Positions 52,957 to 62,326 of a stretch of 64,000 nucleotides of DNA are shown piece by piece. Under the pieces are notes generated by a model. It worked only from the letters and a program-made list of their open reading frames with translations, was not told where the DNA came from and did not search any database. Source of the DNA: an uncultured Eubacteriales bacterium (lineage in GTDB: Bacteria > Bacillota > Clostridia > Oscillospirales > CAG-272); assembly GCA_934467415.1 (NCBI GenBank), contig CAKSLQ010000004.1, positions 1 to 64,000 on the forward strand. Direction: 5' to 3'. The first letter of the stretch is position 1; every line of letters begins with the position of its first letter. Both the position numbers and the translations under genes were made by a program.

Positions 52957-53985
52957 ATGAAAGAGCTTTTCGGAAAGATGCCGGACGGCACCGAAGTTTA
53001 CGCACATACGATTGCAGACGGCGACATCAGCATTACCGTGCTGGACTACGGCGCAACGCTGCAAAAATTTATACACAAGGGAACCGATATTATTTTCGGC
53101 TACGACGATCTCGAGGGCTATCTGAAGAACGGCGGCTGCCAGGGGGCGACCATCGGCAGATATGCCAACCGCATCAGCGGCGGCAAGCTCACGATCGACG
53201 GCGTGGATTACCCCATCGTCGAAAACAACGGCCCCGCACATCTGCACGGCGGCCGCAAGGGCTTTGACAAGCGCATCTGGCACATCGAAGAGGAGACCTG
53301 CGCAAAGTGCGGCGCACCGAAGCTGGTCTGCACCTACACCTCGGCCGACGGCGAGGAGGGCTACCCCGGCAAGCTCGATGTCAAGGTCACGTTCAAGATC
53401 AAGGACGGCGCGCTGGCGATCGACTACAAGGCCGAGACCGACAAGCCCACCTATGTCAACCTCACCAACCATTCCTATTTCAACCTGCACGGCATCGACA
53501 GCGAGACGGCGCTCGATCACATCCTGAAGATCAACGCCGACAAGACCACCGCGGTCGATCCCAAGACGCTGCTGCCAACAGGCCCGCGCCCCGAGGTCAC
53601 CGGCACGGCTTTTGACTTCCGCGTACCCAAGGCCATCGGCACCGACATCGAGAATACCGGCCTCGGCTACCCCGGCTATGACCACAACTTTATTCTGAAC
53701 GGCAGAGAGAAGGAGACCTTCGGCTGTCATGAGCTGAACGTCGCCGCGGTTTGCAGTGTGCCCGAGCGCAGACTGACCGTGCTGACCAGCATGCCCTGCC
53801 TCCAGATCTACACGGCAAACTTCCTCGGCACGAGCAGCTATCCGTTCAAGGGCGGACACAAGCAGCTGCGCCACATGGCGGTCTGCTTTGAGACGCAGTA
53901 CGAGCCGGACAGCCCGTCCCGCGGAGAAGCGCGCCTGAATCCCGGCGAGCTGTATCACCAGATCACGGTCTTCAAGCTGGCATAA
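52957..53985 (+). CDS. galM: Aldose 1-epimerase (galactose mutarotase)
   Basis: The 342-residue enzyme interconverts sugar anomers. Visible are GATIGRYANRISGGKLTIDG, NNGPAHLHGGRKGFDKRIWH with a conserved His, VNLTNHSYFNLHG with the catalytic His, and GYDHNFIL. The Glu-base region TANFLGTSSYPFKGG is present. Of the first 18 glycines, 15 use GGC, typical for genes outside the nucleotide block. It is 15 bp before galT. Confidence 0.95.
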   Translation: MKELFGKMPDGTEVYAHTIADGDISITVLDYGATLQKFIHKGTDIIFGYDDLEGYLKNGGCQGATIGRYANRISGGKLTIDGVDYPIVENNGPAHLHGGRKGFDKRIWHIEEETCAKCGAPKLVCTYTSADGEEGYPGKLDVKVTFKIKDGALAIDYKAETDKPTYVNLTNHSYFNLHGIDSETALDHILKINADKTTAVDPKTLLPTGPRPEVTGTAFDFRVPKAIGTDIENTGLGYPGYDHNFILNGREKETFGCHELNVAAVCSVPERRLTVLTSMPCLQIYTANFLGTSSYPFKGGHKQLRHMAVCFETQYEPDSPSRGEARLNPGELYHQITVFKLA

Positions 53986-54000
53986 GCGCGGAGGCGGGTC

Positions 54001-55500
54001 ATGATTTACGACAGCATCAAAAAGCTCGTGACCTATGCGGTCGAGCATTATCTGATTCACCCTGTTGATCGCACCTTTGCGACCAACCGCATTCTCGAAG
54101 CGCTGCATCTGGACGAGTACGTCGAGCCGGAGACTGCGTTTTCGGACGTCGATCTCGAGGAGACGCTGGCAGAGCTGCTGGACTATGCGGCGGCAAACGG
54201 CCTGATCGAGGAGAATACCACGGTCTACCGCGACCTGTTTGACACCAAACTCATGGGTCTGCTCACGCCCGCGCCGCATGAGGTCATCGACACCTTCACG
54301 GCGCTCTATGCAAGCTCGCCCGAGGCGGCGACCGACTACTATTACAAGCTCAGCCGCGATACCGACTATATCCGCACTTATCGGGTAAAGAAGGATCTGC
54401 GCTGGGTGTACAAGAGCGAATTTGGCGACCTCGACATCACGGTCAACCTCTCGAAGCCGGAGAAGGACCCCAAGGCGATTGCCGCCGCGCGCAATGCGGC
54501 GAAGTCGTCCTATCCGAAGTGCCTGCTGTGCTATGAGAACGAGGGCTATGCGGGCAACCTCCATTCGCCCGCACGGCAGAATCACCGCCCGATCCCGATC
54601 ACGATCAACAATTCGCAGTGGTATCTGCAATATTCGCCCTACGTTTATTACAACGAGCACTGCATCGCGTTCAACGGGCAGCATACCCCGATGAAGATCG
54701 ACCGCGCCGCCTTCGGCAAGCTGCTCGACTTCGTCACGCTGTTTCCGCACTATTTCCTCGGCTCCAATGCCGATCTGCCGATCGTCGGCGGCTCGATCCT
54801 CAGCCACGATCATTTTCAGGGCGGCCGCTATACGTTTGCCATGACGAAAGCGCCCGTTGAGAAGGAGATCGTCTTTGCGGGCTTTGCGGATGTCAAGGCG
54901 GGCATTGTCAAGTGGCCGCTGTCCACCATCCGCCTGCGCTGCGCCGACCGCGCGCGCCTCATTGACCTTGCCGACAAGATTCTCGGTGCATGGCGCGGCT
55001 ATACGGACGAGAATGCGTTCATCCTCGCCGAGACGAACGGTGAACCGCACAACACCATCACGCCGATCGCGCGCCGCCGCGGCGACGACTACGAGCTGGA
55101 CCTCGTCCTGCGCAACAACATCACGACGGAGGAGTATCCGCTGGGCGTTTACCATCCGCACGCAGAGCTGCACCACATCAAAAAGGAGAACATCGGCCTC
55201 ATCGAGGTCATGGGTCTCGCCGTTCTGCCCGCACGCCTGAAAAAGGAGATGGATACGCTCAAGGAAACCATCCTGTCCGGCGGCGATCTCCGCGCCGATG
55301 AGAGCATTGCCAAGCACGCAGACTGGGCGGAGGAATTCCTCGGCCGCCGCAGCGTGACCGCGGACAACATCGACGAGGTCGTCGAGGAAGAGATCGGCCG
55401 CGTCTTTGCCGAGGTGCTGGTTCACGCGGGCGTCTACAAGTGCGATGCCGCGGGAAGAGAAGCCTTTGACCGTTTCATCGCCTACGTCAACGAAAAGTAA
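54001..55500 (+). CDS. galT: Galactose-1-phosphate uridylyltransferase, Gram-positive type
   Basis: The 499-residue enzyme belongs to the GalT2 family of Bacillota, not the shorter E. coli type. Visible are the helical N-terminal part (IYDSIKKLVTYAVEHYLIHP), KCLLCYENEGYAGNLHSPAR, and the active-site region LSHDHFQGGRY (His-x-His nucleophile motif; exact text ILSHDHFQGG). With galM it forms a Leloir pathway unit, but galK and galE are not in the window. It ends before a strong terminator. Confidence 0.95.
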   Translation: MIYDSIKKLVTYAVEHYLIHPVDRTFATNRILEALHLDEYVEPETAFSDVDLEETLAELLDYAAANGLIEENTTVYRDLFDTKLMGLLTPAPHEVIDTFTALYASSPEAATDYYYKLSRDTDYIRTYRVKKDLRWVYKSEFGDLDITVNLSKPEKDPKAIAAARNAAKSSYPKCLLCYENEGYAGNLHSPARQNHRPIPITINNSQWYLQYSPYVYYNEHCIAFNGQHTPMKIDRAAFGKLLDFVTLFPHYFLGSNADLPIVGGSILSHDHFQGGRYTFAMTKAPVEKEIVFAGFADVKAGIVKWPLSTIRLRCADRARLIDLADKILGAWRGYTDENAFILAETNGEPHNTITPIARRRGDDYELDLVLRNNITTEEYPLGVYHPHAELHHIKKENIGLIEVMGLAVLPARLKKEMDTLKETILSGGDLRADESIAKHADWAEEFLGRRSVTADNIDEVVEEEIGRVFAEVLVHAGVYKCDAAGREAFDRFIAYVNEK

Positions 55501-55511
55501 AATATCAATGC

Positions 55512-55540
55512 AAAAAGCACGGCACAGCCGTGCTTTTTTT
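55512..55540 (+). terminator. galT terminator
   Basis: AAAAAGCACGGC, ACA loop, GCCGTGCTTTTTTT. Confidence 0.9.
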
Positions 55541-55547
55541 GCGTCGG

Positions 55548-55576
55548 TTGACAGATTCGGCGATTTGTGCTATACT
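55548..55576 (+). promoter_or_regulatory. Promoter of the C39-like/FAD oxidoreductase operon
   Basis: TTGACA (55548-55553), 17 bp, TATACT (55571-55576). Confidence 0.75.
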
Positions 55577-55616
55577 ATCCGATAGTTTGAAAAACACGAA
55601 ATAAGAGGATATTGGC

Positions 55617-57083
55617 TTGAAACGGATTTCAAAACTGCTTTCCGTCGTCCTTGTGACGGCGCTGCTTCTGCAGCTTGTGTCGGCCGCACCGCCGTCGCCG
55701 CTCGATGGTCTGCAAAAGAGCGGAACGCTTGAGGACGGTGTGTATACGCTGCGCAATGCGGCAGACGGCAAGTACCTGAATACATTCAATATGGAATATA
55801 CGTCGGGCGGCTACGGCTATACCGACACCGCTGTCGGCGAGTCGGGCGAGCATATGCTGCTCAAGGTCAATGCGGACGGCAGCTACAGTATCCGGCCGCA
55901 GAGCGAGGAGGGCAAATACGCCTTCCACGCCGAGAGCATGGGCGAGCATCCCCGCCTCTGCAAGAGCGAGGCCGTGACGGCCCTGTCCGCCTTTGACATC
56001 TGCCGCGACGGCGATGCCTATGCGGTGCTGCTGCACAGTACGGAGAACGCGCTCACCGCCGGGAGCGGGAAAACGCTTTTCCGCAAGTCGCTGGTCACAC
56101 TGGAGCCCTACAGCGGGGACGATGCGCAGAAGTGGTTCATCACCCCGGTCGAGATCTCCTCGTTTGAGCTGAAGACCGTGGCCGAGCGCGTCAATGTGAA
56201 CACGGTCAGCGCCGTCTATGCGCTGCTGACACCCGCGTACATGAAGGATCAGATCACCTGGAGCTCGAGCGACGAGAGCGTTGTGATGATGGACACGGAC
56301 GGCAGCTTCTGTGCGCTGTCGGCCGGTACGGCGACGGTCACGGCGACAGTCGGCGATATGACGCGCTCGATCGACGTGACCGTTGTGGACGGGCCGTCCT
56401 ACACCTGGTACAGCCAGCATCTTGCCACGAACGGCGGCTGGCACGGCGGCGAGCTTTCCGGCGTGTACTTCTATGCCGGCGCATACAAGCGCTTCATCAT
56501 CGACCGCTATAACCGCGGCCTTGACTGGATGGACACCGGGTGTGCCATCGCCTCGGTCGCCATGGTCATGCACAATCTCGGCGCACGCTATGCGGACGGT
56601 TATGACTTCCGCTTTGACAAGGACGGCGACCTCGAGGCCGATCCGTATGTCACGGCGCTCGCCAACACGGGCAACCGCGGCCTCACCACGGAGAGCGGCA
56701 CACTGTACTACAACCCCATTCTGATGAATCTGCGGCAGCTGACCGCAAATTATACGCTGTTCGGCAGAAAGCTGACCTACACCGAGCGCTATTCGGTGTC
56801 GAAAAAGATCATCAAAGAGGCGCTGGACACGCACCCCGAGGGCGTCATCGTCCATATGCAGAACGGCTCCAACTCGCACTACATCGTCATTGCCTCCTGC
56901 ATCAACCCGGATGCGGCCGACCCGCGTGACTACCGCTTCATTGTCTATGATGCGGCGGGGCAGAAGCGCAGCGAGGGGGACGGCGTGACCTTTGAGGAAT
57001 CAATCTCCTATGAGACCATGTATTACCGCTACGGTTCGATGAATTCGATCATCACCTTTGACCTTGCGGAGGAGGAAGCATGA
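55617..57083 (+). CDS. Secreted C39-like cysteine protease-fold protein with trefoil and Ig-like domains
   Basis: The start is TTG 55617, behind AAGAGGA at 7-8 bp. The 488-residue protein has a signal peptide (residues 1-23), a ricin-type trefoil-like region (EDGVYTLRNAADGKYLNTFN, about residues 40-170), a BIG2/Ig-like domain (ITWSSSDESVVMMDTDGSFC, about 180-260), and a C39-like papain-fold domain at about 265-480. The last shows DTGCAIASVAMVMHNLGARY with the likely catalytic Cys and IVHMQNGSNSHYIVIASC with the His. It may be a surface peptidase or a glycan-bound hydrolase. The next gene overlaps by 4 bp. Confidence 0.75.
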   Translation: MKRISKLLSVVLVTALLLQLVSAAPPSPLDGLQKSGTLEDGVYTLRNAADGKYLNTFNMEYTSGGYGYTDTAVGESGEHMLLKVNADGSYSIRPQSEEGKYAFHAESMGEHPRLCKSEAVTALSAFDICRDGDAYAVLLHSTENALTAGSGKTLFRKSLVTLEPYSGDDAQKWFITPVEISSFELKTVAERVNVNTVSAVYALLTPAYMKDQITWSSSDESVVMMDTDGSFCALSAGTATVTATVGDMTRSIDVTVVDGPSYTWYSQHLATNGGWHGGELSGVYFYAGAYKRFIIDRYNRGLDWMDTGCAIASVAMVMHNLGARYADGYDFRFDKDGDLEADPYVTALANTGNRGLTTESGTLYYNPILMNLRQLTANYTLFGRKLTYTERYSVSKKIIKEALDTHPEGVIVHMQNGSNSHYIVIASCINPDAADPRDYRFIVYDAAGQKRSEGDGVTFEESISYETMYYRYGSMNSIITFDLAEEEA

Positions 57084-58276
57084 AACCGAATGTGAAAAAG
57101 CCGATCGTCGGCGACAGCTACGATGTAATCGTGGTCGGCGGCGGCGTCGCCGGCGTCAGCGCGGCGGTCAGTGCCGCGCGCAGCGGGATGAAAACGCTGC
57201 TGATGGAGAAGTTTACGGTGCTCGGCGGCCTTGCCACGGTCGGGCTCATCAACTGGTGGGAGCCGCTCTGCAACGCCGCGGGCAAAAAGCTGATTTCCGG
57301 CGTTTCGGAGGAGATTCTGCGCCGCACCATCCGCTATTCGATGCATCGCCTGCCTGCCGAATGGCAGACCGAGGGCGTCTGGGAGCAGGCGACCGACAAG
57401 CGCTTTGTCACGCACTTTTCGCCTACGGTAATGTCGCTCGTGCTGCTCGATATGCTCATCGAGGCGGGCGTTGCGGTTCGCTTTGACACGCTGGCGACCT
57501 ACCCGGAGACCGACGGCAACCGCGTCGTCGGCATCAGCGCCGAGACGATCAGCGGGACGGAGTATTACCCCTGCCGCGCCGTGATTGATGCAAGCGGCAC
57601 CTGCCTTATGTTTGACCGCGCGGGCGCACCCTGCCGCGACGGCGAGAATTTCATGTCCTTCTATTCACACATCACGCAGTTCAAGGAAGGGCAGACCTAC
57701 AACATGCTCAAGGTCCGCGGCTGGCACATCACCGGCGCGGGCATGACCGGAAAGGGGCAGCCGGAGGATTATCCGCTCACGGCGGGCACGACGAGCGACG
57801 AGGTCACAAGCTACTGCATCAAGGGGCAGACCATGCTCTTCGACGAGGTGAAGCAGACCGATCCGCTCTCGCAGGAGATCATTGCACTGCCGATGATGCC
57901 GCAGTACCGCATGATCCGCCACATCGTCGGCGCATATGAAATGACCATGGACGACCTCTACCGCCCGCAGACCGACTCGGTCGGCACCTGCGGCTATTTT
58001 GGGCACACCGGCTACTGGTTTGAGATCCCGTATCGCGCCATGTATGTGCCCGGCTATCCAAATCTGTTTGCCGCGGGCCGCGTGATTTCGGCGCACGGCG
58101 ACGCCTGGGACGCCACGCGCGTCATCCCGGTTGCCGCCGAGACCGGCGAGATCGCCGCGCGCGCCGCCGCACTCAGCATAAAGAGCGGCGTCGCCGCCGA
58201 GGATGTCGATGTGCCGACGCTTCAGGGCATTCTGCGCGAGAGCGGCTTCCGCATCCACTTCGACGAAAAGTTATGA
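57080..58276 (+). CDS. FAD-dependent oxidoreductase
   Basis: The 398-residue protein starts at ATG 57080, overlapping the upstream stop by ATGA. The FAD site SYDVIVVGGGVAGVSAAVSA is at residues 13-32, with LMEKFTVLGGLATVGLINWW following, and the C-terminal NLFAAGRVISAHGDAWDATR motif completes the FAD_oxidored pattern. It has no signal peptide, so it is cytoplasmic. The substrate is unknown. Its place behind a secreted protein gene is unusual. Confidence 0.85.
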   Translation: MKPNVKKPIVGDSYDVIVVGGGVAGVSAAVSAARSGMKTLLMEKFTVLGGLATVGLINWWEPLCNAAGKKLISGVSEEILRRTIRYSMHRLPAEWQTEGVWEQATDKRFVTHFSPTVMSLVLLDMLIEAGVAVRFDTLATYPETDGNRVVGISAETISGTEYYPCRAVIDASGTCLMFDRAGAPCRDGENFMSFYSHITQFKEGQTYNMLKVRGWHITGAGMTGKGQPEDYPLTAGTTSDEVTSYCIKGQTMLFDEVKQTDPLSQEIIALPMMPQYRMIRHIVGAYEMTMDDLYRPQTDSVGTCGYFGHTGYWFEIPYRAMYVPGYPNLFAAGRVISAHGDAWDATRVIPVAAETGEIAARAAALSIKSGVAAEDVDVPTLQGILRESGFRIHFDEKL

Positions 58277-58491
58277 TTAAGCTTGGGCGTTACCGCCATT
58301 TCAAGGGCGGAGAATACGAAGTCATCGGCATCGCGCGGCATTCCGAAACGCGGGAAGAAATGGTGGTCTATCGCGCGCTCTACGGCGAGGGCGGCCTTTG
58401 GGTGCGCCCCGCGTCCATGTGGGAGGAGACCGTCACGCGCGACGGCAAAACATCCTCGCGCTTTACCTACATCGGGGAGGAAACCAAATGA
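58273..58491 (+). CDS. DUF1653 small protein
   Basis: The 72-residue protein matches DUF1653: KLGRYRHFKGGEYEVIGIAR and the ending Trp-rich stretch GGLWVRPASMWEETV. The family is a small SH3-like beta fold of unknown function. It overlaps both neighbours by 4 bp, so it is translationally coupled in the four-gene operon. Confidence 0.88.
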   Translation: MIKLGRYRHFKGGEYEVIGIARHSETREEMVVYRALYGEGGLWVRPASMWEETVTRDGKTSSRFTYIGEETK

Positions 58492-58877
58492 TTCACGGTA
58501 TTCATCATGTCGCCCTGAAATGCCGGGGCGAGGCGGAGTTTGAGAAGACGGTCGCGTTCTACCGCGATCTGCTCGGTATGCCGATTGTCCGCAGTTGGGG
58601 CAAAGATGCCGCGCGCGGCATCATGCTCGACTGCGGCAGCGGACTGCTCGAAATCTTTGCAAATGCCGCGGACACGCCGGGCGAAGGGGCACTTCGGCAT
58701 ATCGCGTTTGCCACGGATGACCCGGATGGCTGCATCGCGGCAGTGCGCCGCGCAGGCTACCCCGTCATCGAGGAGCCGCATGACATCACAATCCAGGCGG
58801 AGGTGCCGTTTCCGGCGCGCATCGCCTTTTGCAAGGGTCCCGTCGGCGAGAAGATTGAGTTCTTCTGTGAGAAGTAA
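58488..58877 (+). CDS. VOC/glyoxalase-family protein
   Basis: The 129-residue protein starts at ATG 58488 (MIHGIHHVALKCRGEAEFEK) behind GGGGAGG. It is a single VOC domain with metal-ligand candidates His at IHHVALK, Glu in GLLEIFA, His in LRHIAFATDD and Glu in EKIEFF. This set matches lactoylglutathione lyase-like proteins, but the substrate is unknown. It is the last gene of the operon. Confidence 0.88.
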   Translation: MIHGIHHVALKCRGEAEFEKTVAFYRDLLGMPIVRSWGKDAARGIMLDCGSGLLEIFANAADTPGEGALRHIAFATDDPDGCIAAVRRAGYPVIEEPHDITIQAEVPFPARIAFCKGPVGEKIEFFCEK

Positions 58878-58881
58878 ATCA

Positions 58882-58912
58882 AAAAGGACAGACCAAGGGT
58901 CTGTCCTTTTTC
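58882..58912. terminator. Convergent terminator, VOC gene and pncB
   Basis: AAAAAGGACAGACC, short loop, GGTCTGTCCTTTTT, with A and T runs on both strands. Confidence 0.88.
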
Positions 58913-58923
58913 CGTGGTGTGCT

Positions 58924-60375
58924 TTATTTGCTCCCCTGCTTGAGCAGGTCATGCTTGATGTCCCACAGCTTCTGCGAGAGGTCGACGTAGTAGTTGTGCG
59001 GGTTCTCGAAGCGCTTGACTTCGTCCCACAGGGTGTCCACTTCCTTTGCGCAGTAGTCGCGGATCTCGGTGGTCGTGGGCGACTGGTAGACGCATTTGCC
59101 GCCGAGGAAAATCGGCACTTGCAATTCGCGCACCGTGTAGTCGGTCACGGTCTTGCGCTTCCAGGTGTAGTCGGGGTCGAACAGCTCGATCGGTGCGGAG
59201 CCGTCCACCACCTCGTCGTGCACGGTGATGTAGTCGGCGATCGCCTTGCCGTTCTCCTTGTCGAACAGGCGGTAGACCTTCTTGTAATGCGGGTTGGTGA
59301 TCTTCGCCGCGTTTTCGCTGATCTTGATCTTCGGGATGATCGTGCCGTCCGGCTCCTCGCGGGCGCAGAGCTTGTAGACGCCGCCGAAGACGGGCGCGCT
59401 CTTGGCCGTGATCATGCGCTCGCCGACGCCGAAGGCGTCCACCGCCGCACCCTGCCGGACCAGCGCAAGGATAATGTCCTCGTCCAGCGAGTTGGACGCG
59501 ACGATCTTGCACTCGGTAAGCCCCGCTTCATCCAGCATCACCCGCGCCTTCTTCGACAGGTAGGCAATATCGCCCGAGTCGAGGCGGATGGCGCATTTTT
59601 TGATGCCCTTCGGCCACAGAACCTCCTTGAAGACGCGGATGGCGTTCGGCACACCGCTCTTTAAGGTGTTGTAGGTGTCCACCAGCAGCGTCGCGTTGGT
59701 GGGGTAGAGCTCGCAATAGGTTTTGAACGCCTCGTATTCGCTGTCGAACATCTGCACCCAGGAGTGCGCCATCGTGCCGGTCGCGGGGACGCCGAAGTCG
59801 CGATCCGTGATCGTGCAGGCGGTGGCGGCACAGCCGCCGATGTATGCAGCGCGTGCGCCGAGGTACGCGCCGTCCGCGCCCTGCGCGCGGCGGCTGCCGA
59901 ATTCGGAGATGGCGCGGCCCTTGGCGGCGCGGACAATGCGGTTTGCCTTGGTGGCAATCAGCGACTGGTGGTTGACGGTCAGCAGGAGATAGGTCTCGAT
60001 AAACTGCGCCTCGGCTGCGGGGGCGCGCACCGTGATGATCGGCTCACCGGGGAAGATCGGCGTACCCTCGGGGATGGCGTAGATGTCGCCGGTGAAGCGG
60101 AAGGTCTTCAGCTTTTCGAGGAAGGCCTCGTCGAATACATTTTTGCTGCGGAGATAGGCAATATCCTCCTCCGTGAAGTGAATGTTTTCAATGTATTCGA
60201 TGAGCTGCTCAAGTCCCGCGGCAATGGCAAAACCGCCGCCGTCCGGGATGTCGCGGAAGAACATGTCGAAGTAGGTGATGCTGTCCGCCATGCCGGCGCG
60301 GTAGTAGCCGTTTGCCATCGTCAGCTCGTAGTAGTCGCAGAGCATCGTAAAATTCTGTCTTTTTCCGGTTTGCAT
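58924..60375 (-). CDS. pncB: Nicotinate phosphoribosyltransferase
   Basis: The 483-residue enzyme salvages nicotinate to NaMN for NAD. Visible are MLCDYYELTMANGYYRAGM near the N-terminus, the phosphate-binding SEFGSRRAQGADGAYLGARA near residue 155, and IRLDSGDIAYLSKKARVMLD near residue 265. It starts 5 bp after the GH13 gene stops, so it is the last gene of a glgP-GH13-pncB unit. Confidence 0.95.
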   Translation of the reverse strand: MQTGKRQNFTMLCDYYELTMANGYYRAGMADSITYFDMFFRDIPDGGGFAIAAGLEQLIEYIENIHFTEEDIAYLRSKNVFDEAFLEKLKTFRFTGDIYAIPEGTPIFPGEPIITVRAPAAEAQFIETYLLLTVNHQSLIATKANRIVRAAKGRAISEFGSRRAQGADGAYLGARAAYIGGCAATACTITDRDFGVPATGTMAHSWVQMFDSEYEAFKTYCELYPTNATLLVDTYNTLKSGVPNAIRVFKEVLWPKGIKKCAIRLDSGDIAYLSKKARVMLDEAGLTECKIVASNSLDEDIILALVRQGAAVDAFGVGERMITAKSAPVFGGVYKLCAREEPDGTIIPKIKISENAAKITNPHYKKVYRLFDKENGKAIADYITVHDEVVDGSAPIELFDPDYTWKRKTVTDYTVRELQVPIFLGGKCVYQSPTTTEIRDYCAKEVDTLWDEVKRFENPHNYYVDLSQKLWDIKHDLLKQGSK

Positions 60376-60380
60376 AGGTG

Positions 60381-62261
60381 TTACTGTCCTTTCTTTTTGA
60401 CCTGGATGATGCGGAAGCCGCAGGGCTCCAGTACCGCGGTGCCGCTGCCGTCCTTACCCGTGAAAAGGTCCGTCCAGCGCTCGCCGAAGTCGAAGTGAAT
60501 GGGGAAGGAGGCGCGGTTCAGCGCAATGTGGATGATTTCGTTTTCGTCTTCGCGGGTGTAGGCAAACAGGCCGCAGTCATGCGCGGTGATCCTGAAGTCG
60601 CCGCCGGCAAAGGCGGAATGCTCGCGGCGCAGTCTGCCGAGTGTGCGGTAATGTGCGAGCAGCTCGCCGTTTTCTCTGCCCCAGGGGAAGGGCATACGGC
60701 AGAACGGGTCACGGTAGCCCTCGATGCCCGCTTCGTCACCGTAGAAGACCGACGGGAAGCCGTACAGCGTGTATTGCAGCACCGATGCAAGTTTCAGAAG
60801 CGCCGTGCCGTAGGCACGCGCATCGTCTGAGAGACGCAGATGCGCCAGCTCGTCGTTGGATTTGCCCTCGGGGTCTGCGCCCGTAAGCGCCGTGAGAATA
60901 CGTTCGGTGTCGTGCGTGCCGAGAATGTTCATCAGGCAGTCGCAGACGGCGCGCGGATAGGAGGCATACAGCTCGACCGCCGTGTTGTACAGCATCGCGC
61001 AGTCGCCGCTCTTTACATAGCCGATGATCGCGTTCTTCATCGGATAGTTCATCACGCTGTCCAGCTGCCTGCCGCGCAGATAGCGGCGGCGTGCGCCGTA
61101 GGAGACCTTCTCGGCGGCGTTTTCCCAGACCTCGCCGACGATCAGCGCGTTCGGGTCCTCGGCTTTGACCACGGCGCGCAGGCGATCGAGAAAGTCGTCG
61201 GTCAGCTCGTCGGCGACATCCAGCCGCCATCCGCCCGCGCCCGCGCGGATGTAACGCGCGCAGACGCCGTCTTTGCCGACGAAGAAATTGCGGCAGTCGC
61301 GCCCGCGGAGGTTGAGCTTCGGCAGGATCGGGATGCCCCACCAGCATTCGTACTGCGCGGGGAAACGGATGAAGTTGTACCAGTCGTGATAGGGTGACTG
61401 CTCGCTCTGGTATGCGCCGAGCGAATCGTACTTGCCGTAGCGATTGAAATAGCGGCTGTCGTCACCGGTGTGGTTGAACACGCCGTCGAGGATGACGCGG
61501 ATGCCGCGGCGCCGGCATTCGGCAAGCAGAGCATCGAAGGCCTCGCGGCCGCCGAACATTTCGTCGATCACATCGTAGTCGCCGGTGTCGTACTTGTGAT
61601 TGGAATACGCCTTGAAGATCGGACTGAGATAGATGCAGCCGACCGACAGACTTTCGAGGTAGTCCAGCCTGTCAAGCACACCCCACAGGCTGCCGCCGAA
61701 AAACTGATTGTTTTTGAGGGGCGCGCCGGGGCAGGGTGCATATTCGGGGCTGCCGTGCGCCCAGTCCGGGTCAAGCCGCGCGTCGGCGCGCACCGGCGTC
61801 TCATGTGTTCCCGCGGCAAAGCGATCCACGAAGATGTGGTACATCGTCGTGCCGTAATATGTACGCGGCGTTTTGAAGTCCGGCTCGTAAAGGAGGAGCA
61901 GAAAACGGCGCGACGGGCGCTCGGCCAGCGTGAAGTCTACGTTGTTGACGCTTGCCGTGTAGTAGGTTTTGAAGTCCCGGTCAAGCCGGAATTCGTAGTA
62001 AAATAGTCCGCCGCAGTCGTCTTCCCCCAGCTTGCCGAGGTCGAGCGCGAAGACGAAGCTGTCATTTTCGCCGTCGAAGCCGCGGTATTCGGGAAAGATC
62101 TCGCTGTCGCTGCCGCCGTCCGGCGCAATCGCCATGCGCGGCGAGACCAGCGAAAGGTCGCGCGGAATTTTCAGGGTAATCTCAAGAGTATCTTTTGCAG
62201 GAAATGCGCCGGTATTCGAGCGGTCCTTGCCGTCGAGGGTCTTAACGATTTGAATCTGCAT
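60381..62261 (-). CDS. GH13 alpha-amylase family enzyme (neopullulanase/maltogenic type)
   Basis: The 626-residue protein starts at ATG 62261 (MQIQIVKTLDGKDRS) behind AGAGG. It has an N-terminal beta-sandwich like CBM34 (residues 1-130), then a GH13 barrel. Catalytic regions are visible: RRRGIRVILDGVFNHTG (region I), GGWRLDVADEL (nucleophile Asp), LIVGEVWENA (acid/base Glu) and MNILGTHDTERI (third Asp). Without a signal peptide it should act on cytoplasmic maltodextrins or glycogen, together with the phosphorylase upstream. Confidence 0.93.
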   Translation of the reverse strand: MQIQIVKTLDGKDRSNTGAFPAKDTLEITLKIPRDLSLVSPRMAIAPDGGSDSEIFPEYRGFDGENDSFVFALDLGKLGEDDCGGLFYYEFRLDRDFKTYYTASVNNVDFTLAERPSRRFLLLLYEPDFKTPRTYYGTTMYHIFVDRFAAGTHETPVRADARLDPDWAHGSPEYAPCPGAPLKNNQFFGGSLWGVLDRLDYLESLSVGCIYLSPIFKAYSNHKYDTGDYDVIDEMFGGREAFDALLAECRRRGIRVILDGVFNHTGDDSRYFNRYGKYDSLGAYQSEQSPYHDWYNFIRFPAQYECWWGIPILPKLNLRGRDCRNFFVGKDGVCARYIRAGAGGWRLDVADELTDDFLDRLRAVVKAEDPNALIVGEVWENAAEKVSYGARRRYLRGRQLDSVMNYPMKNAIIGYVKSGDCAMLYNTAVELYASYPRAVCDCLMNILGTHDTERILTALTGADPEGKSNDELAHLRLSDDARAYGTALLKLASVLQYTLYGFPSVFYGDEAGIEGYRDPFCRMPFPWGRENGELLAHYRTLGRLRREHSAFAGGDFRITAHDCGLFAYTREDENEIIHIALNRASFPIHFDFGERWTDLFTGKDGSGTAVLEPCGFRIIQVKKKGQ

Positions 62262-62285
62262 AAAAAGCCTCTTATTCCGCGAGAA

Positions 62286-62311
62286 CCGTGCCGCAGATTT
62301 CTGCGGCACGG
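62286..62311 (-). other. Hairpin between glgP and the GH13 gene
   Basis: CCGTGCCGCAGA / TCTGCGGCACGG forms a strong stem without a T run. It lies between the phosphorylase stop and the GH13 start. It may tune mRNA stability or processing rather than end transcription. Confidence 0.5.
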
Positions 62312-62326
62312 CAGCGGTTGATTTGA

